Shown piece after piece: positions 14,735-25,300 of a stretch of DNA of 64,000 nucleotides; within the stretch, counting starts at the first letter, position 1, and each line of letters starts with the position of its first letter. A program made the position numbers and the translations under genes. Below the pieces are notes generated by a model. The model was given only the letters and a program-made list of their open reading frames with translations, did not search any database and was not told the DNA's origin. The DNA is taken from the NCBI GenBank assembly GCA_022749755.1, contig CM040448.1, forward strand, positions 2,042,481 through 2,106,480. The letters run 5' to 3'. The stretch is from Azadirachta indica (lineage: Eukaryota; Streptophyta; Magnoliopsida; Sapindales; Meliaceae).

Positions 14735-15000
14735 CGATTAATTAATCGGTGAGTTCGCGTTTCGCAGAAGAAAAGCATGAATAGAGAGTGGTATCTGTGT
14801 AATAATGAGGAAATCCAAGGGCAATTGAGAGGGAATTAGGGCTGAAAGAGAGTTCTGAGCCCTAGAAGAGAAAATGAGACAAGCAAATGGCGGGGAATGT
14901 GATTTTTGGCAAGTTTATTTGGCAAGGCAAAGAGGATTGGGTTTTATAGTTGCGGAAGAAAAAACAAAGTTTCAACGCATTACGAAGTTACGAGAATACC
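14735..15000 (-). promoter_or_regulatory. SCC2 5' leader and proximal promoter region
   Basis: The start codon at 14734 opens a frame that runs through exon 1 and joins exon 2 in phase. The region just upstream is less AT-rich than the spacer beyond it, as expected for a 5' UTR and core promoter. An exact transcription start cannot be placed. Confidence 0.4.
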
Positions 15001-16633
15001 CTTCTCATTGCTGCTTAATTAGTGAGATAGAGATCCTCGTTTAAGGGGGAAATTATTTTGAATTTGGAGGGATTATAATTTGGTAATCAGTTTGAAACAC
15101 ATGAAATAAAATTAAAAATATTAATTTAAGAGAAATTTTAATACAAAAGGTTGTTCATTATTTTAAAAATTTTATAAGTTATTTTTTAAAATTTTATTCA
15201 TTTTTAATATCTTTATAAACAGAATTTCTATTTTAAGATCTCTTGCGTCATTTTATTTAAAAAGCAAATTTAAATTTTATTGTGGTGGTAAATAAAAAGT
15301 GTTTTAAAATTTGAAATACATTTAAAATTATGATGTTCCAAGAGTACCCTTGGTTGGCTAATGACGCGTGGTCTTCATTTCAGTCTTCGGCTACATTCGT
15401 AAGCTTTGTATGAAAAGGATATTAACAATTTGCACCTCTTATTTTAGGAATTTATAAACAGACCCCTACTGGAGTTAATCCCTTTTAAGTCGTGCGTCCA
15501 TTTGTTGTGCCATTAACGTCTAATCATTTGAACATTAATTCCCTTCCTTAAAATCATGGGTGGAAGACCGCACAAAATTCAAATACAACATCAAACTAAT
15601 TCATGTCCTAACCTTTTTATTATATTATTATTATTCTCACAAGACTCTTTAGATCTCATTTTTTAAATATTAATCAATTATAAACAAATTCACTATCTAT
15701 ACAAATCAAATTCAAAGTAAATTTAATTTAATTTAATTTAATTTGTATTCATATGATAGAATTATCTGATCTATTTGATTGTTGCAATACTCTTATAAGC
15801 ATGAAAATGGAATAAATTTAATAGTCGATGATCTTAATGATTGAAGAAAAAAATTGTTAGATATATAATAGTGTAAGTGAATTTAAAATGGAACATCGAT
15901 CTTTATTTTTTCTATCTCAATTATTAACTTAATCTAATAAATTTTAATGTTGCATTGTTTTCATTAAAATGAAATTATAAAACCTCTGTCAGTTGATCAC
16001 ACATTCATTTAACATTAACGGGTTTGTAGTTGATTAAAGAAATTAAACCAATCATGTATAAATCATAAATGATTGAAGAAAATTTTGTACCTTCTTGAGG
16101 GATAGTTATAAGATTAGGAATAACAAAATTTCTTATAAATTTGATGCCGCCTAAATGAGATAAAATTACGAAAAATAAGGTGAAAACAAAAAAAAATTCA
16201 TATATCATTAATAGAGTAAGTAAGGTTTTAATGCTTCACACCTTACTATATATATACATACATATATACATATATATATATATAATAGTTGTGTAATATA
16301 ATTTTAAATTAAAAATTGTATATGCGAACAATATTTAATAAAAGTAAAAGTATATAACTCATATTTTTTTCCTACGGAACAGATAAGTTTATATTTTGAA
16401 TATATTGTGCATGTGAATAATATAGTAATATGATAGTAAATTTTATTTAGCATATAATATAAACAAATAGAAAAATACAAAACAAATGGGAAATCTCCAT
16501 TTTTATAGTAAGAATTTCCATTCCCTACTTCGTTAAATTTATTAAAGAATAAGGATTCAAAATAAAACATGGGATGAGAAAAACTGAAGGTCTTCTGACC
16601 CTTAGTCCGTTTTATTGCCATCAATATACATAC

Positions 16634-16639
<6 letters not shown>

Positions 16640-16671
<32 letters not shown>

Positions 16672-16982
16672 CCACAATAATTAATGATTTCCTATAATCA
16701 AGAGATGGTTATGGTATAAGTTCAATGAATCATTACTGTTTAATTTTACAGTAGCTATTTCATAATCTTAACTTTTATTTTAAAATAATATTATACACAT
16801 AAAATTAAATATAAAATTGATATGATTATTAATAAAAAGGAATATTTAATGTCTCACTAATTAATGAGTATTGTAAGATTATCACATTAATAATAAATAC
16901 CAAAGTCAACAATAGAGATCATAGGATAAACAATATTCATAATAAGTAAAAGATACAAATTTAATATATATACCATTTTATA
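16640..16982 (+). repeat. Direct repeat, copy 1 (about 340 bp)
   Basis: This copy begins in a TA microsatellite and runs through ACCACAATAATTAATGAT to a TTTAATATATA-rich end. It matches 17540-17876 in the same orientation with only a few differences. The 560 bp between the copies is AT-rich and has no long ORF. It could be a segmental duplication primed by the TA repeat or a short non-coding element. Confidence 0.85.
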
Positions 16983-17539
16983 AAAAATGTCCGTAAAATA
17001 AGTAAGCGCAAAATTTATAGAAAATTTTTCTTATGATGGAATTAATTTGTTTTATATTGTTTGTATGAATATTGAAATTAAAATTTTGGTTTAATATCTT
17101 ACTACATTTTTTGTTTGGAATTAAGAAGTCTTTTGAGTTCAAATTAGTTTATTATAAGTTTTAAAACTGCTTTTGTGTGTAAATGTCTGTTGGGTATTAG
17201 CTCACCCCTACTTTTCAAGTTTAGGAAATGCTGAAAATTTGTAAATAGAATACAAAAGATACTCCAAGATCAGAATCTTACTGCCTATAACACTAAGTGT
17301 AATACTAAAAGCAAAATTTTACAACATGTAGTAATTATGTAATTTTCATGTTCGTATCTGAATTTTAAAAATTGTGGAACTGATCATATTTTATGTGAAC
17401 CAATGAGATAAAAGACTTGGTATTTAATTTTGTTGGAGATGTTTAAAGTGTAATTTTAAAATTTATAAGATTACATATTTGACATATGCTATATTATAAT
17501 AGAAATTCTGTCGAAATTTCTTATAATTAGAGATATTTG

Positions 17540-17876
17540 ATATATATATATATATATATATACTACCACAATAATTAATGATCTCCTATAATCAAGTGAT
17601 GGTTATGGTATAAGTTCAATGAATCATTACTGTTTAATTTTACAGTAGCTATTTCATAATCTTAACTTTTATTTTAAAATAATATTATACACATAAAATT
17701 AAATATAAAATTGATATAATTATTAATAAAAAGGAATATTTAACATCTCACTAATTAATGAGTATTGTAAGATTATCACATTAATAATAAATACCAAAGT
17801 CAAAAATAGAGATCATAGGATAAACAATATTCTAATAAGTAAAAGATACAAATTTAATATATATATCATTTTATAT
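17540..17876 (+). repeat. Direct repeat, copy 2 (about 340 bp)
   Basis: Second copy of the block at 16640-16982, about 895 bp further right, again starting in a TA run. Differences include single substitutions such as TGATTTCC against TGATCTCC and one short indel near the right end. The high similarity points to a fairly recent duplication. Confidence 0.85.
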
Positions 17877-18140
17877 GTGTAGTGACTTTTCCTTATTATG
17901 TTTTTGTTAATATATCCAACAGTAAAAGCGAGCGATTTCATTTGTTCATACATTATTCGAATATGGTATAAATAATATACATTAGTTAATTCCTAGTTTA
18001 TGACCCATGATCACATACATGTTTTAGATTTTTCAAATTAATAGCTTGTTGCTACCGAATCGTTGCCGATCACTCGATCACAGGGATTTGTGAAAAAAAT
18101 AGGTTGAAGTTTACATAATTAAAAGAAAATGTCTGCCTCT

Positions 18141-18250
18141 CATTTAGCTTTTATTCAGTAATTAAATTACAAAAATATACCAAAAATATCCATATCATTT
18201 AGCTTTTATTCAGTAATTAAATTACAAAAATATACCAAAAATATCCATAA
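18141..18250. repeat. 55-bp perfect or near-perfect tandem duplication
   Basis: The unit starting CATTTAGCTTTTATTCAG and ending ATATCCATA occurs at 18141-18195 and again at 18196-18250, with a possible change only at the last base. It lies about 400 bp upstream of the first expansin gene, so it may fall in its promoter. Confidence 0.9.
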
Positions 18251-18657
18251 ATTTTTACAGTCATAATCTTTTACTTGCAAACTTGTAGTCACTCTTAATT
18301 CAATTTGGAAAACATATATATAATAATTATTCAGAAGGAAACTTCACAACTATAAATTAAATTATTATATCGATTCTGTATATATATAAAAAAAGATATT
18401 CTTATCTCGATCGCCTCAATAAAACGTTACTGTTTGGTGTAACTTAATATTTTCCATATATAACAAAAGAAAAAGGAAAATAATGATTTTCTTTAAATAA
18501 AGATTTTGGAAATTAATATTTGAGTATGAGATAATCTTTTTTCCTTTTATATATTGTTAATTATTTTGTATCTACTATAAATATTGTAGCATTTTCGATT
18601 AAAGCTTTCAGTAATCTCTTCTTCTTCTTCTTCTACTTGTATTTGCTGCAATTAAAA

Positions 18658-19915
18658 ATGAGTAGCAGTAGGAATTTTTTGTTAGTATGGTTAATAAATT
18701 GCATGTTGTTTATGGTTATGGCTACACGAATGCCTTCTGGTTATGATGGTGTTAAAGTTGGTGGTCAATGGGAAGGTGCTCATGCTACATTTTATGGTGA
18801 CATGTCTGGATCAGAAACTATGCGTAAGTATATTCTATACATATATCATCAATTATTATCTGTAATTCTATTTTGATAAAAGTTTATCACTTCAAAATTT
18901 ATCGTCAAATGAAAATTAGAAATAATAAAGAATCAAACTAAATTAATTCGGTTTAATTCGGTTCATTTCTCAATTAAATCCATTGCTTTTTAATATTTCT
19001 AATTAACTTTTTCATGTGTCTTAACTCCTAATTTTCTACTCCTTAATTTCTCTCTAACTCTTCCTTTTTTAAATTTAAAACCAGATAGAAAATTAAAAAA
19101 ACAATGATATTTAATCTCATTTCATTTTCTCCGTTGATTTCTTTATTTTTTATTTTTAATTGATTTTCCTTTCTCATGTAACGCATGCACTAGCATGCAT
19201 GCGTTACGTCAAGATCTAGAAACAAGAAACCACACGATACAACTTTGAAGATACAAAAATTTCTGAAAGTTTAATTGACTTTTCGTCTCTAACAGAAGGA
19301 GCTTGTGGATATGGCGATCTGAAGAAACAAGGCTACGGCCTGGAAACAGCAGCGCTGAGCACAGCACTCTTCAACAACGGTGCAACCTGCGGTGCATGCT
19401 TCGAAATCATGTGTGTAAACGACCCACAGTGGTGCATCAAAGGAGCCGGCTCCATCAAAATCACAGCCACCAACTTCTGTCCACCCAACTACTCCAAGCC
19501 AAATGAAAACTGGTGCAATCCTCCGCTGAAACACTTCGACCTTTCCATGCCGATGTTCGTGAAGCTTGCTCCCATGAAAGCAGGAATCATTCCCGTGAAT
19601 TTCCGGAGAGTTCCTTGTACCAAACAAGGAGGAGTCAAGTTCGAATTGAAGGGAAATCCGTACGCGATAATGGTTCTGATGTACAACGTTGCCGGAGCCG
19701 GAGACATTAAGTTTGTGAGAATAAAAGGAGGGAATACGAATTGGGTGGCAATGAAGCGGAACTGGGGGCAGAATTGGCAGACGGGAACGCAGTTGGTGGG
19801 ACAAAGTTTGTCGTTTCAGATCACAACGAGTGATGGAAAGTTTTTGCAGTTTGATAATGTTGCACCTAAGAGTTGGCAGTTTGGGCAAACTTTTGATGGG
19901 AGAAGAAATTTTTAG
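18658..19915 (+). CDS. Alpha-expansin, tandem copy 1 (two exons)
   Basis: Expansins loosen plant cell walls at acidic pH, without known hydrolytic activity, after secretion. Exon 1 is 18658-18823 and exon 2 is 19296-19915; the join (ATGC then AAGGAGCTTG) gives [12 protein letters not shown] and a protein of 261 residues, normal for the family. Seen: hydrophobic signal peptide at about residues 1-25, HATFYGD at the start of the GH45-like domain 1, GACGYG, the CGACFEIMC cysteine region, the HFD motif ([10 protein letters not shown]), then a C-terminal CBM63-type domain with NWGQNW and [14 protein letters not shown]. The [22 protein letters not shown] pattern differs from the common HATFYGG form and recalls EXPA12-type members, but that subgroup call is tentative. 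I start at 18658 because no in-frame ATG lies further upstream in the leader. Confidence 0.92.
19178..19207. repeat. Perfect 11-bp inverted repeat in expansin-1 intron
   Basis: GTAACGCATGC at 19178-19188 is followed after 8 bases by its exact reverse complement GCATGCGTTAC at 19197-19207. It lies about 90 bp upstream of the exon 2 acceptor. The arms are GC-richer than the surrounding intron and could form a hairpin in DNA or pre-mRNA. Confidence 0.85.
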
Positions 19916-21003
19916 GATTTTGTTGGGTTAATGATTTTGTTATTTGATTGGTATGCTATCAAATTAAGAATAATAATGTGTTCTTTGAATTTTGTTTAAT
20001 TTATGGAATGAGGAAGGAGAAATTTCTATCTCTGTCAAGTATAATTGGATTAAGCTAGCAGTTGAGATTTTATGCAACACACTACATTAAACTCGAAATT
20101 AATCATATTATATTAAATGTCCACTAGCAATTAAACGAAATTTAACCATATTTCAAGTAGAGAAATAATAATATTAAGAATCAAACTTGTATACAACATG
20201 TCTTAAATATATCATTCAATTTTCTTTACTCTCATAACTAAAAATATAGAATACGTGGTGATGATGATGTAACAATGCGACGTTAGTCTAAATAAGAAAA
20301 TTTATATTAGCAGTGTTGTTTAAGAAAAATATAGATGGTATTTATTTATAAGGAAACTCCACTAAAGAAACTAAATTACTTTACCCTACCTGTCTATATA
20401 TATATATATATATATGTGCCACATAATCAACAAAAATCTTTGTAAATACTTCCCATGCTCAAAAATAATAATTTCCACAGCAAAAGAAACATGAAAATAA
20501 TATGCTTTAAAGATTTTGCTGTACTGTCAGACCTATCAGCTGACAGCAATGCAGATTATGCCTAAAATTCTCCAACATGCAAATGGGGAAAGTGATTTTT
20601 TCATATACCTCCTTTAACGTTTGTAAAAATAATATACTACAAAAGGTTTGTAAAACCTAAGATACAACTCCCCTTAACAATTTGTCAGTAATTTCGTTAT
20701 TTTTAACAAATCATAACCGTTCTTTGAGTGGGTACTAAAGTTTTAATGTCCACTAGCAATTAGTCGAATTTGATGAAATTAGTGTTGAGTGCTGACTGTT
20801 GAGGGAAGGTATGTATTAATCTTACATAATCTTTATAAATAGTGTTATTTCTGTAAACTTTAAGGGTGTTATATAGAAATGTCCTTTGCCAGATAAACTT
20901 GCCTTTTATATGTTGTTGTGTGCCTATAAGTTGTACGATTTCCATGAACTTGTTATCTGTCAAATTAAAGCTTTTAATTTTATTCTTGTTGTTGCAGTTA
21001 AAA
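19916..21003. other. Spacer between the two expansin genes
   Basis: The first 200 bp hold the 3' UTR of expansin 1, which resembles the 3' region after expansin 2 (GAGGAAGGAGAAA and TCTATCTCTGTCAA against GAAGGAAGGAGAAA and TATCTCAGTCAA). A short motif TGTCCACTAGCAATTA occurs at about 20119 and again at 20747. There is a TA microsatellite near 20396-20416. No other gene is visible. Confidence 0.6.
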
Positions 21004-21414
21004 ATGGGAAGTTGTAAGAAATATTTGTTTGCATGGTTCAATTTTTTCATGGTGTTAATGGCAATGGTGGCTTCTGCTAAAAGAATAATGCCTTATGGTA
21101 ATATTGGTCTTAAAGTTGATGGTCCATGGGAGGATGCTCATGCTACATTTTATGGTGACATGTCCGGATTAGAAACCATGCGTAAGTGTTAAAAATATTT
21201 TCATTAATTTAGTATTTTGATATATATATATATATTCAAGTTTTATGATAATTTTTAAATTATTTTATTTAATTAATTCGGTTAAAAAAATTGAGAACGA
21301 ATTAATCGAATTAAATATTAGTCTAAAGTTGATTTTTAGTTCACTTTAATTTAGTGTATTATCTACTCCTAATTTACTTAAATGCTAAATAAACACAGAC
21401 GTTGATGATTGATA

Positions 21415-21446
<32 letters not shown>

Positions 21447-22195
21447 GATTTCTTTTTGACCCTTAATTTGTCATTTATACGTATAAATAGATGCCATGGG
21501 CCATGCATTACCATAATTACGTGAAGAGCTCTACAATTACAAAGCTTCTTCTAACGTTTGATTATATATCAACAGAAGGAGCTTGTGGTTACGGGGATCT
21601 GATAAAACAAGGCTACGGCCTGGAAACAGCAGCGTTAAGCACAGCACTCTTCAACAATGGCTCAACATGTGGTGCATGCTTCGAAATCATGTGTGTAAAC
21701 GACCCGCAGTGGTGCATCAAAAGAGCCGGCTCCATCAAAATCACAGCCACCAACTTCTGCCCACCCAATTACTCCAAGCCAGATGAAAACTGGTGCAATC
21801 CTCCGCTGAAACACTTTGATCTTTCTATGCCGATGTTCGTGAAGCTTGCTCCCTCAAAAGCAGGAATCATGCCCGTGCAATTTCGCAGAGTCTCGTGTGC
21901 CAAACAAGGAGGGGTCAAGTTCGAAGTGAAGGGAAATCCCTACTGGATAATGGTTCTGGTGTACAATGTTGGTGGAGCTGGAGACGGTAGTGCTGTGAGG
22001 ATAAAAGGAGAGAAAACGAATTGGCTGCTGATGAGTCGGAACTGGGGACAGAATTGGAACATAGGAACACCGTTGGTGGGGCAGAGTTTGTCGTTTCAGG
22101 TTACAACAAGTGATGGGAAAATGTTGCAGCTTGATAATGTTGCAACTGCAAGTTGGCAGTTTGGGCCAACTTTTGAGGGGAGGTCCAACTTTTAG
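21004..22195 (+). CDS. Alpha-expansin, tandem copy 2 (two exons)
   Basis: Exon 1 is 21004-21181 and exon 2 is 21576-22195, giving 265 residues. The intron sits at the same place and phase as in copy 1 (after ETM, one base into the next codon). Seen: signal peptide of about 25 residues ([20 protein letters not shown]), [31 protein letters not shown], the HFD motif, and the C-terminal domain with SRNWGQNW. Exon 2 is nearly identical to copy 1 in its first half and differs more in the last third, while signal peptide and intron have diverged. The acceptor context AACAGAAGGAGCTTG is identical in both. This is a tandem duplicate of the gene at 18658; both look functional. Confidence 0.92.
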
Positions 22196-23170
22196 AGGGG
22201 TTGATTGTGTATACTAGTGTGTGTTAATGTTTTTTCTAGTTGTTTTTGATTGGGATGCTATCAATTTATGATGAATGATTTGTTCTTTTAATGCTCTGTA
22301 ATTCAAAGAACAAGAAGGAAGGAGAAAATTGTATCTCAGTCAAAGTAATAAATGAGTTAAGCGGTTGAGATTTTCTTTCGTTTGCTACTTGTTCCTACTT
22401 GTTCTTACTTCAATTAGAGAACAACTAAACCTAATGCTAATGGGCAGAGATGCAAGCATTGTTACAGTTATTTTAAATAAAATTCGCTTGTTCTTCTTGT
22501 GCTCAATTCCCATCTCATAAGTTTTTTTTTTAAAAAAACTATCAGACGAATTTATGACATAATATCGTTCGATGATCGTACTGCAGTCGAGGTATTCTAA
22601 ACTTTCTCCCTCTCTTGCGAGCAGAAAACTTATGAAGGAACTAGCCAACAAATATAACTAAAATGTGCGTGAATATTATTCCAGCTTTAATAACCGGCCA
22701 CACATGGATTATGCCTTACGAGCTAACCTCAGAACATAAAGGAAATTTACTGCAGTCTAAGTATTCTAAACTCTCTCCCTCTCTTGCGAGCAGAAAACTT
22801 ATGAAGGAACTAGCCAACAAATATAACTAAAATGCGCATGAATATTATTAGAGCTTTAATAACTGGTCACACATGGATTATGAATTATGAGCTAACCTCG
22901 GAACATAAAGGAAATTAAGTACAAACAAGGAACTATGTCTGATAATTATTGGCACATTGAATATGAAAAAGATATGTACAAACTTTGAACATGCATTGAA
23001 CTGATACTCCTTGTACCAGTCTTTACACTGATGGCCGGGGGAGTTATATCAGACTCTCCACAGACAGGCCTCAGAAAATAGGTAAAACAGTGTAAATTCT
23101 TATTATAAACACAAATTTTGATCAAGTTGGAAGCCTTTGCTTTCTCTGGGTTGGCCAGGAGTTTCATTCC
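22196..23170. other. Convergent 3' region of expansin 2 and the F-box gene
   Basis: The two genes face each other here, so both 3' UTRs fall in this stretch. It also contains the 169-bp tandem duplication listed separately. No further coding sequence was seen. Confidence 0.6.
22581..22918. repeat. 169-bp tandem duplication downstream of expansin 2
   Basis: Two head-to-tail copies (22581-22749 and 22750-about 22918) begin CTGCAGTC and share CTCTTGCGAGCAGAAAACTT and CACACATGGATTATG. A few substitutions separate them. The block lies just beyond the 3' end of the F-box gene and could be part of a transcript tail. Confidence 0.88.
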
Positions 23171-23920
23171 TCACTTCCAATCTAGCATGTCTAATAGCCA
23201 CAAAACTTCTTCCTTGGAGTTTGCAGCATCACAGAAATCCATTTCAATCCCGAAAACATTGAGAACGCCTTCATTTCCGTCTTCCAAGAAACGCAAAGAA
23301 ACCCATGCCCGGATTCCTGAAGTGAAAGGGTAATCGGGGGAGAAGTCGAGATACTCAAATGCATGGGCTCTATGGGCTGTACGGTCTATGTACTCAAACT
23401 TAGCTTTATTAATTATGCAAGCGACTCTATTGGAATCCTTGCGTCCCACAAGCACCGAAACACTAACACTTTGGCTCCATGTAACAGTAAACCTTGGCTC
23501 AACAGGTATGGTCATCTTGTACTCAGGACCATCAAGGACATTTCCGAGGGAGTCAGTCATTTTGAGTGGTGGAATCTTCATTCCATTCTGAAGGACAGGG
23601 CCTGGGACTACTTCCGAGAAGATTAAATTATCTTCAGTCCAAATGTCAATGAAGAATTCCAAATCATCGAAGGAAAGCCTTGGTGGAAGAAGAATTCGAC
23701 GATTCTGCCGTTTATAGAAGGTCTGATATAGCTTGTAGTATGTTACAGTGGGAGGGGTTGGTCGTTTGCAAATCGAAGGCCATCTCCTTGCACAAAGGCA
23801 TTTCCAGAAGTAGTCATCTTGCGCTATGTCTCTCCATTGCTTACACACTATCATGCATGACGCAAGGTCTATTCCATCCAACAAAGGGAAAACAGCCTTC
23901 AATACCTCTTCATTCGCCAT
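23171..23920 (-). CDS. F-box protein, probable SCF E3 ligase adaptor
   Basis: F-box proteins bind SKP1 and bring substrates to a cullin-RING ubiquitin ligase. The frame from ATG 23920 to stop 23171-23173 gives 249 residues. A compact F-box lies at about residues 1-50 (LLDGIDLASCMIVCKQWRDI, then DDYFWKCLCARRWPS). The rest has no Kelch, LRR or WD repeats; it holds a conserved-looking C-terminal domain (YKMTIPVEPRFTVTWSQSVS, FEYLDFSPDYPFTSGIRAWV, FGIEMDFCDAANSKEEV) whose family I cannot name with certainty. I chose 23920 because it is the first ATG in this frame after a likely splice acceptor at about 23988; the frame itself stays open up to 24049, so a longer N-terminus from another transcript is possible. 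Confidence 0.82.
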   Translation of the reverse strand: MANEEVLKAVFPLLDGIDLASCMIVCKQWRDIAQDDYFWKCLCARRWPSICKRPTPPTVTYYKLYQTFYKRQNRRILLPPRLSFDDLEFFIDIWTEDNLIFSEVVPGPVLQNGMKIPPLKMTDSLGNVLDGPEYKMTIPVEPRFTVTWSQSVSVSVLVGRKDSNRVACIINKAKFEYIDRTAHRAHAFEYLDFSPDYPFTSGIRAWVSLRFLEDGNEGVLNVFGIEMDFCDAANSKEEVLWLLDMLDWK

Positions 23921-25300
23921 TTCATGAACAACAATCAAACTCAGAACAATAATGCGTTCCTGCAACCATTTACAACATTGGGGACACTGCAAACAGTTGA
24001 TTTGGAAGAAATTCCCTGTATATGAGTAGACACAAAATTTCAAATTCAAAACTAAACATAATCATCGAGTTCAAAGCTAGAACAATGAAGATGAAGATGC
24101 ACTAGAGAACTGTCCATACTTGAAAGGTGACAGCAGCAGAACATAAGCACGTATATATTTTAAAATATAAAAATAGCATCCAACCTTCTCAAGATCTCAA
24201 TTCTTGCACACAGGACAATCCAAAACAAGACAATATTAAAAAGAGATTTAAATAAGTGATCCATGTAAACTAGCTCTCAGAATCTAAGCCATGCAAAGAT
24301 GGTTACAATCCATTCTTCTAATCAACAAAAAGGATTATGCAGTTCCATTCCACAATAAAATAAAAAATATAATAGAGTCAAATAAATCTGTATAACTGCA
24401 ATACCATAAATGCAACTAAATTTAGACTATAGACTGTTGCACACAGGAAAAGCTGCTCTCTCTCACACACATCAAATTCAGCATAAGAACCTTGACAGCA
24501 GCAATAGGTGATCATTCAAAAAACTTAATACTTCAAGAAGAGGATAAGCAGGTAACAACACTAACATTGGAGACTCACATGTACAAGTAAGTCAGATGAC
24601 TTAAACACCTCGAAAGCCAAATTGTTAATAGCTACAGTAGTTAACTGCATTAAATCTCTCCTAATCAAATATCCTTGGATTTGTAAAGCTAAAAAAAAAA
24701 AAAAAATAGAAATGGTAACAAAAAGTTCTAATACTTATATATAAAAACAACATAGTTTAGAGATAAGCACTTGATAAACAACATAAGGCATCAAATTCAG
24801 AAACAAGTATGGATGAAACAACAAATGCAACTCAAATCACAATATCTCGCAACCCTTAGCTAGCATAACTAACACTAACAAAAGAAATACATATTACTAC
24901 CTTATTTTGCATACAGATAAGAAAAACTAGCAAGAGAATTGCTTTCTGCTCTGTAGAATCAAAGTCCGAATTTTTATTGATTAAAAATTTGAAATTCCAG
25001 ATGCAGAAGTGAAGTCTTGGTTAAACATGCAAAACTCACACCGCATTTCGTCAAATAAAAAGATTAAATCAAGATATATACAGAGAGATGGAGATTAGGC
25101 AAACCCTAGATCGGGCTCAAGCGAGAGAGGCAGACGGAGTGAAAATTAAACGGAAAAAAGCGAAATTGAGACAGGAAGAAAAGTAGGAAAGAAGTAAAAA
25201 GAGGATCGGCCAAGAGAATTGCGTACCTAAATGATCGGTTCGATTGAATCAGTAAAACCCTAGATTATCAGTTATGGTTGAAACTGGAAGGGGGAGAGAG
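23921..25300 (-). promoter_or_regulatory. Split 5' UTR of the F-box gene with a 1.2-kb intron and uORFs
   Basis: A good donor (TTTAG then gtacgc, minus strand) lies at 25226-25227, and a pyrimidine-rich acceptor ending TTTGCAG lies at about 23988. Together they suggest an exon of ATG-free leader from about 25300 to 25227 and a leader intron of about 1.2 kb. After the acceptor come three ATGs before the main start: a two-codon ORF, a 15-codon ORF and an 8-codon ORF whose ATG is 4 nt upstream of the main ATG in another frame. The intron holds a poly-A run near 24690-24706 and no other gene. Confidence 0.5.

Larger units (their letters stand above)
15001..18657. other. AT-rich intergenic spacer between SCC2 and the expansins
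   Basis: No gene seen. The stretch is very AT-rich, with TA microsatellites near 16244-16284, 16640-16670 and 17538-17562, a 340-bp direct repeat and a 55-bp tandem repeat listed separately. The last few hundred bases should hold the promoter of the first expansin; a CT-rich stretch at about 18615-18634 lies in its probable leader. Confidence 0.6.

Noticed and set aside
14885..14900. GGCGGGGAA as an E2F site in the SCC2 promoter
   Set aside because: It differs from the usual GCGGGAAA core by an extra G, so it is too weak to call from sequence alone.
19289..19888. 199-codon minus-strand open frame across expansin exon 2
   Set aside because: It is the antisense of a clear expansin exon, and a similar shadow frame would follow from codon bias alone.
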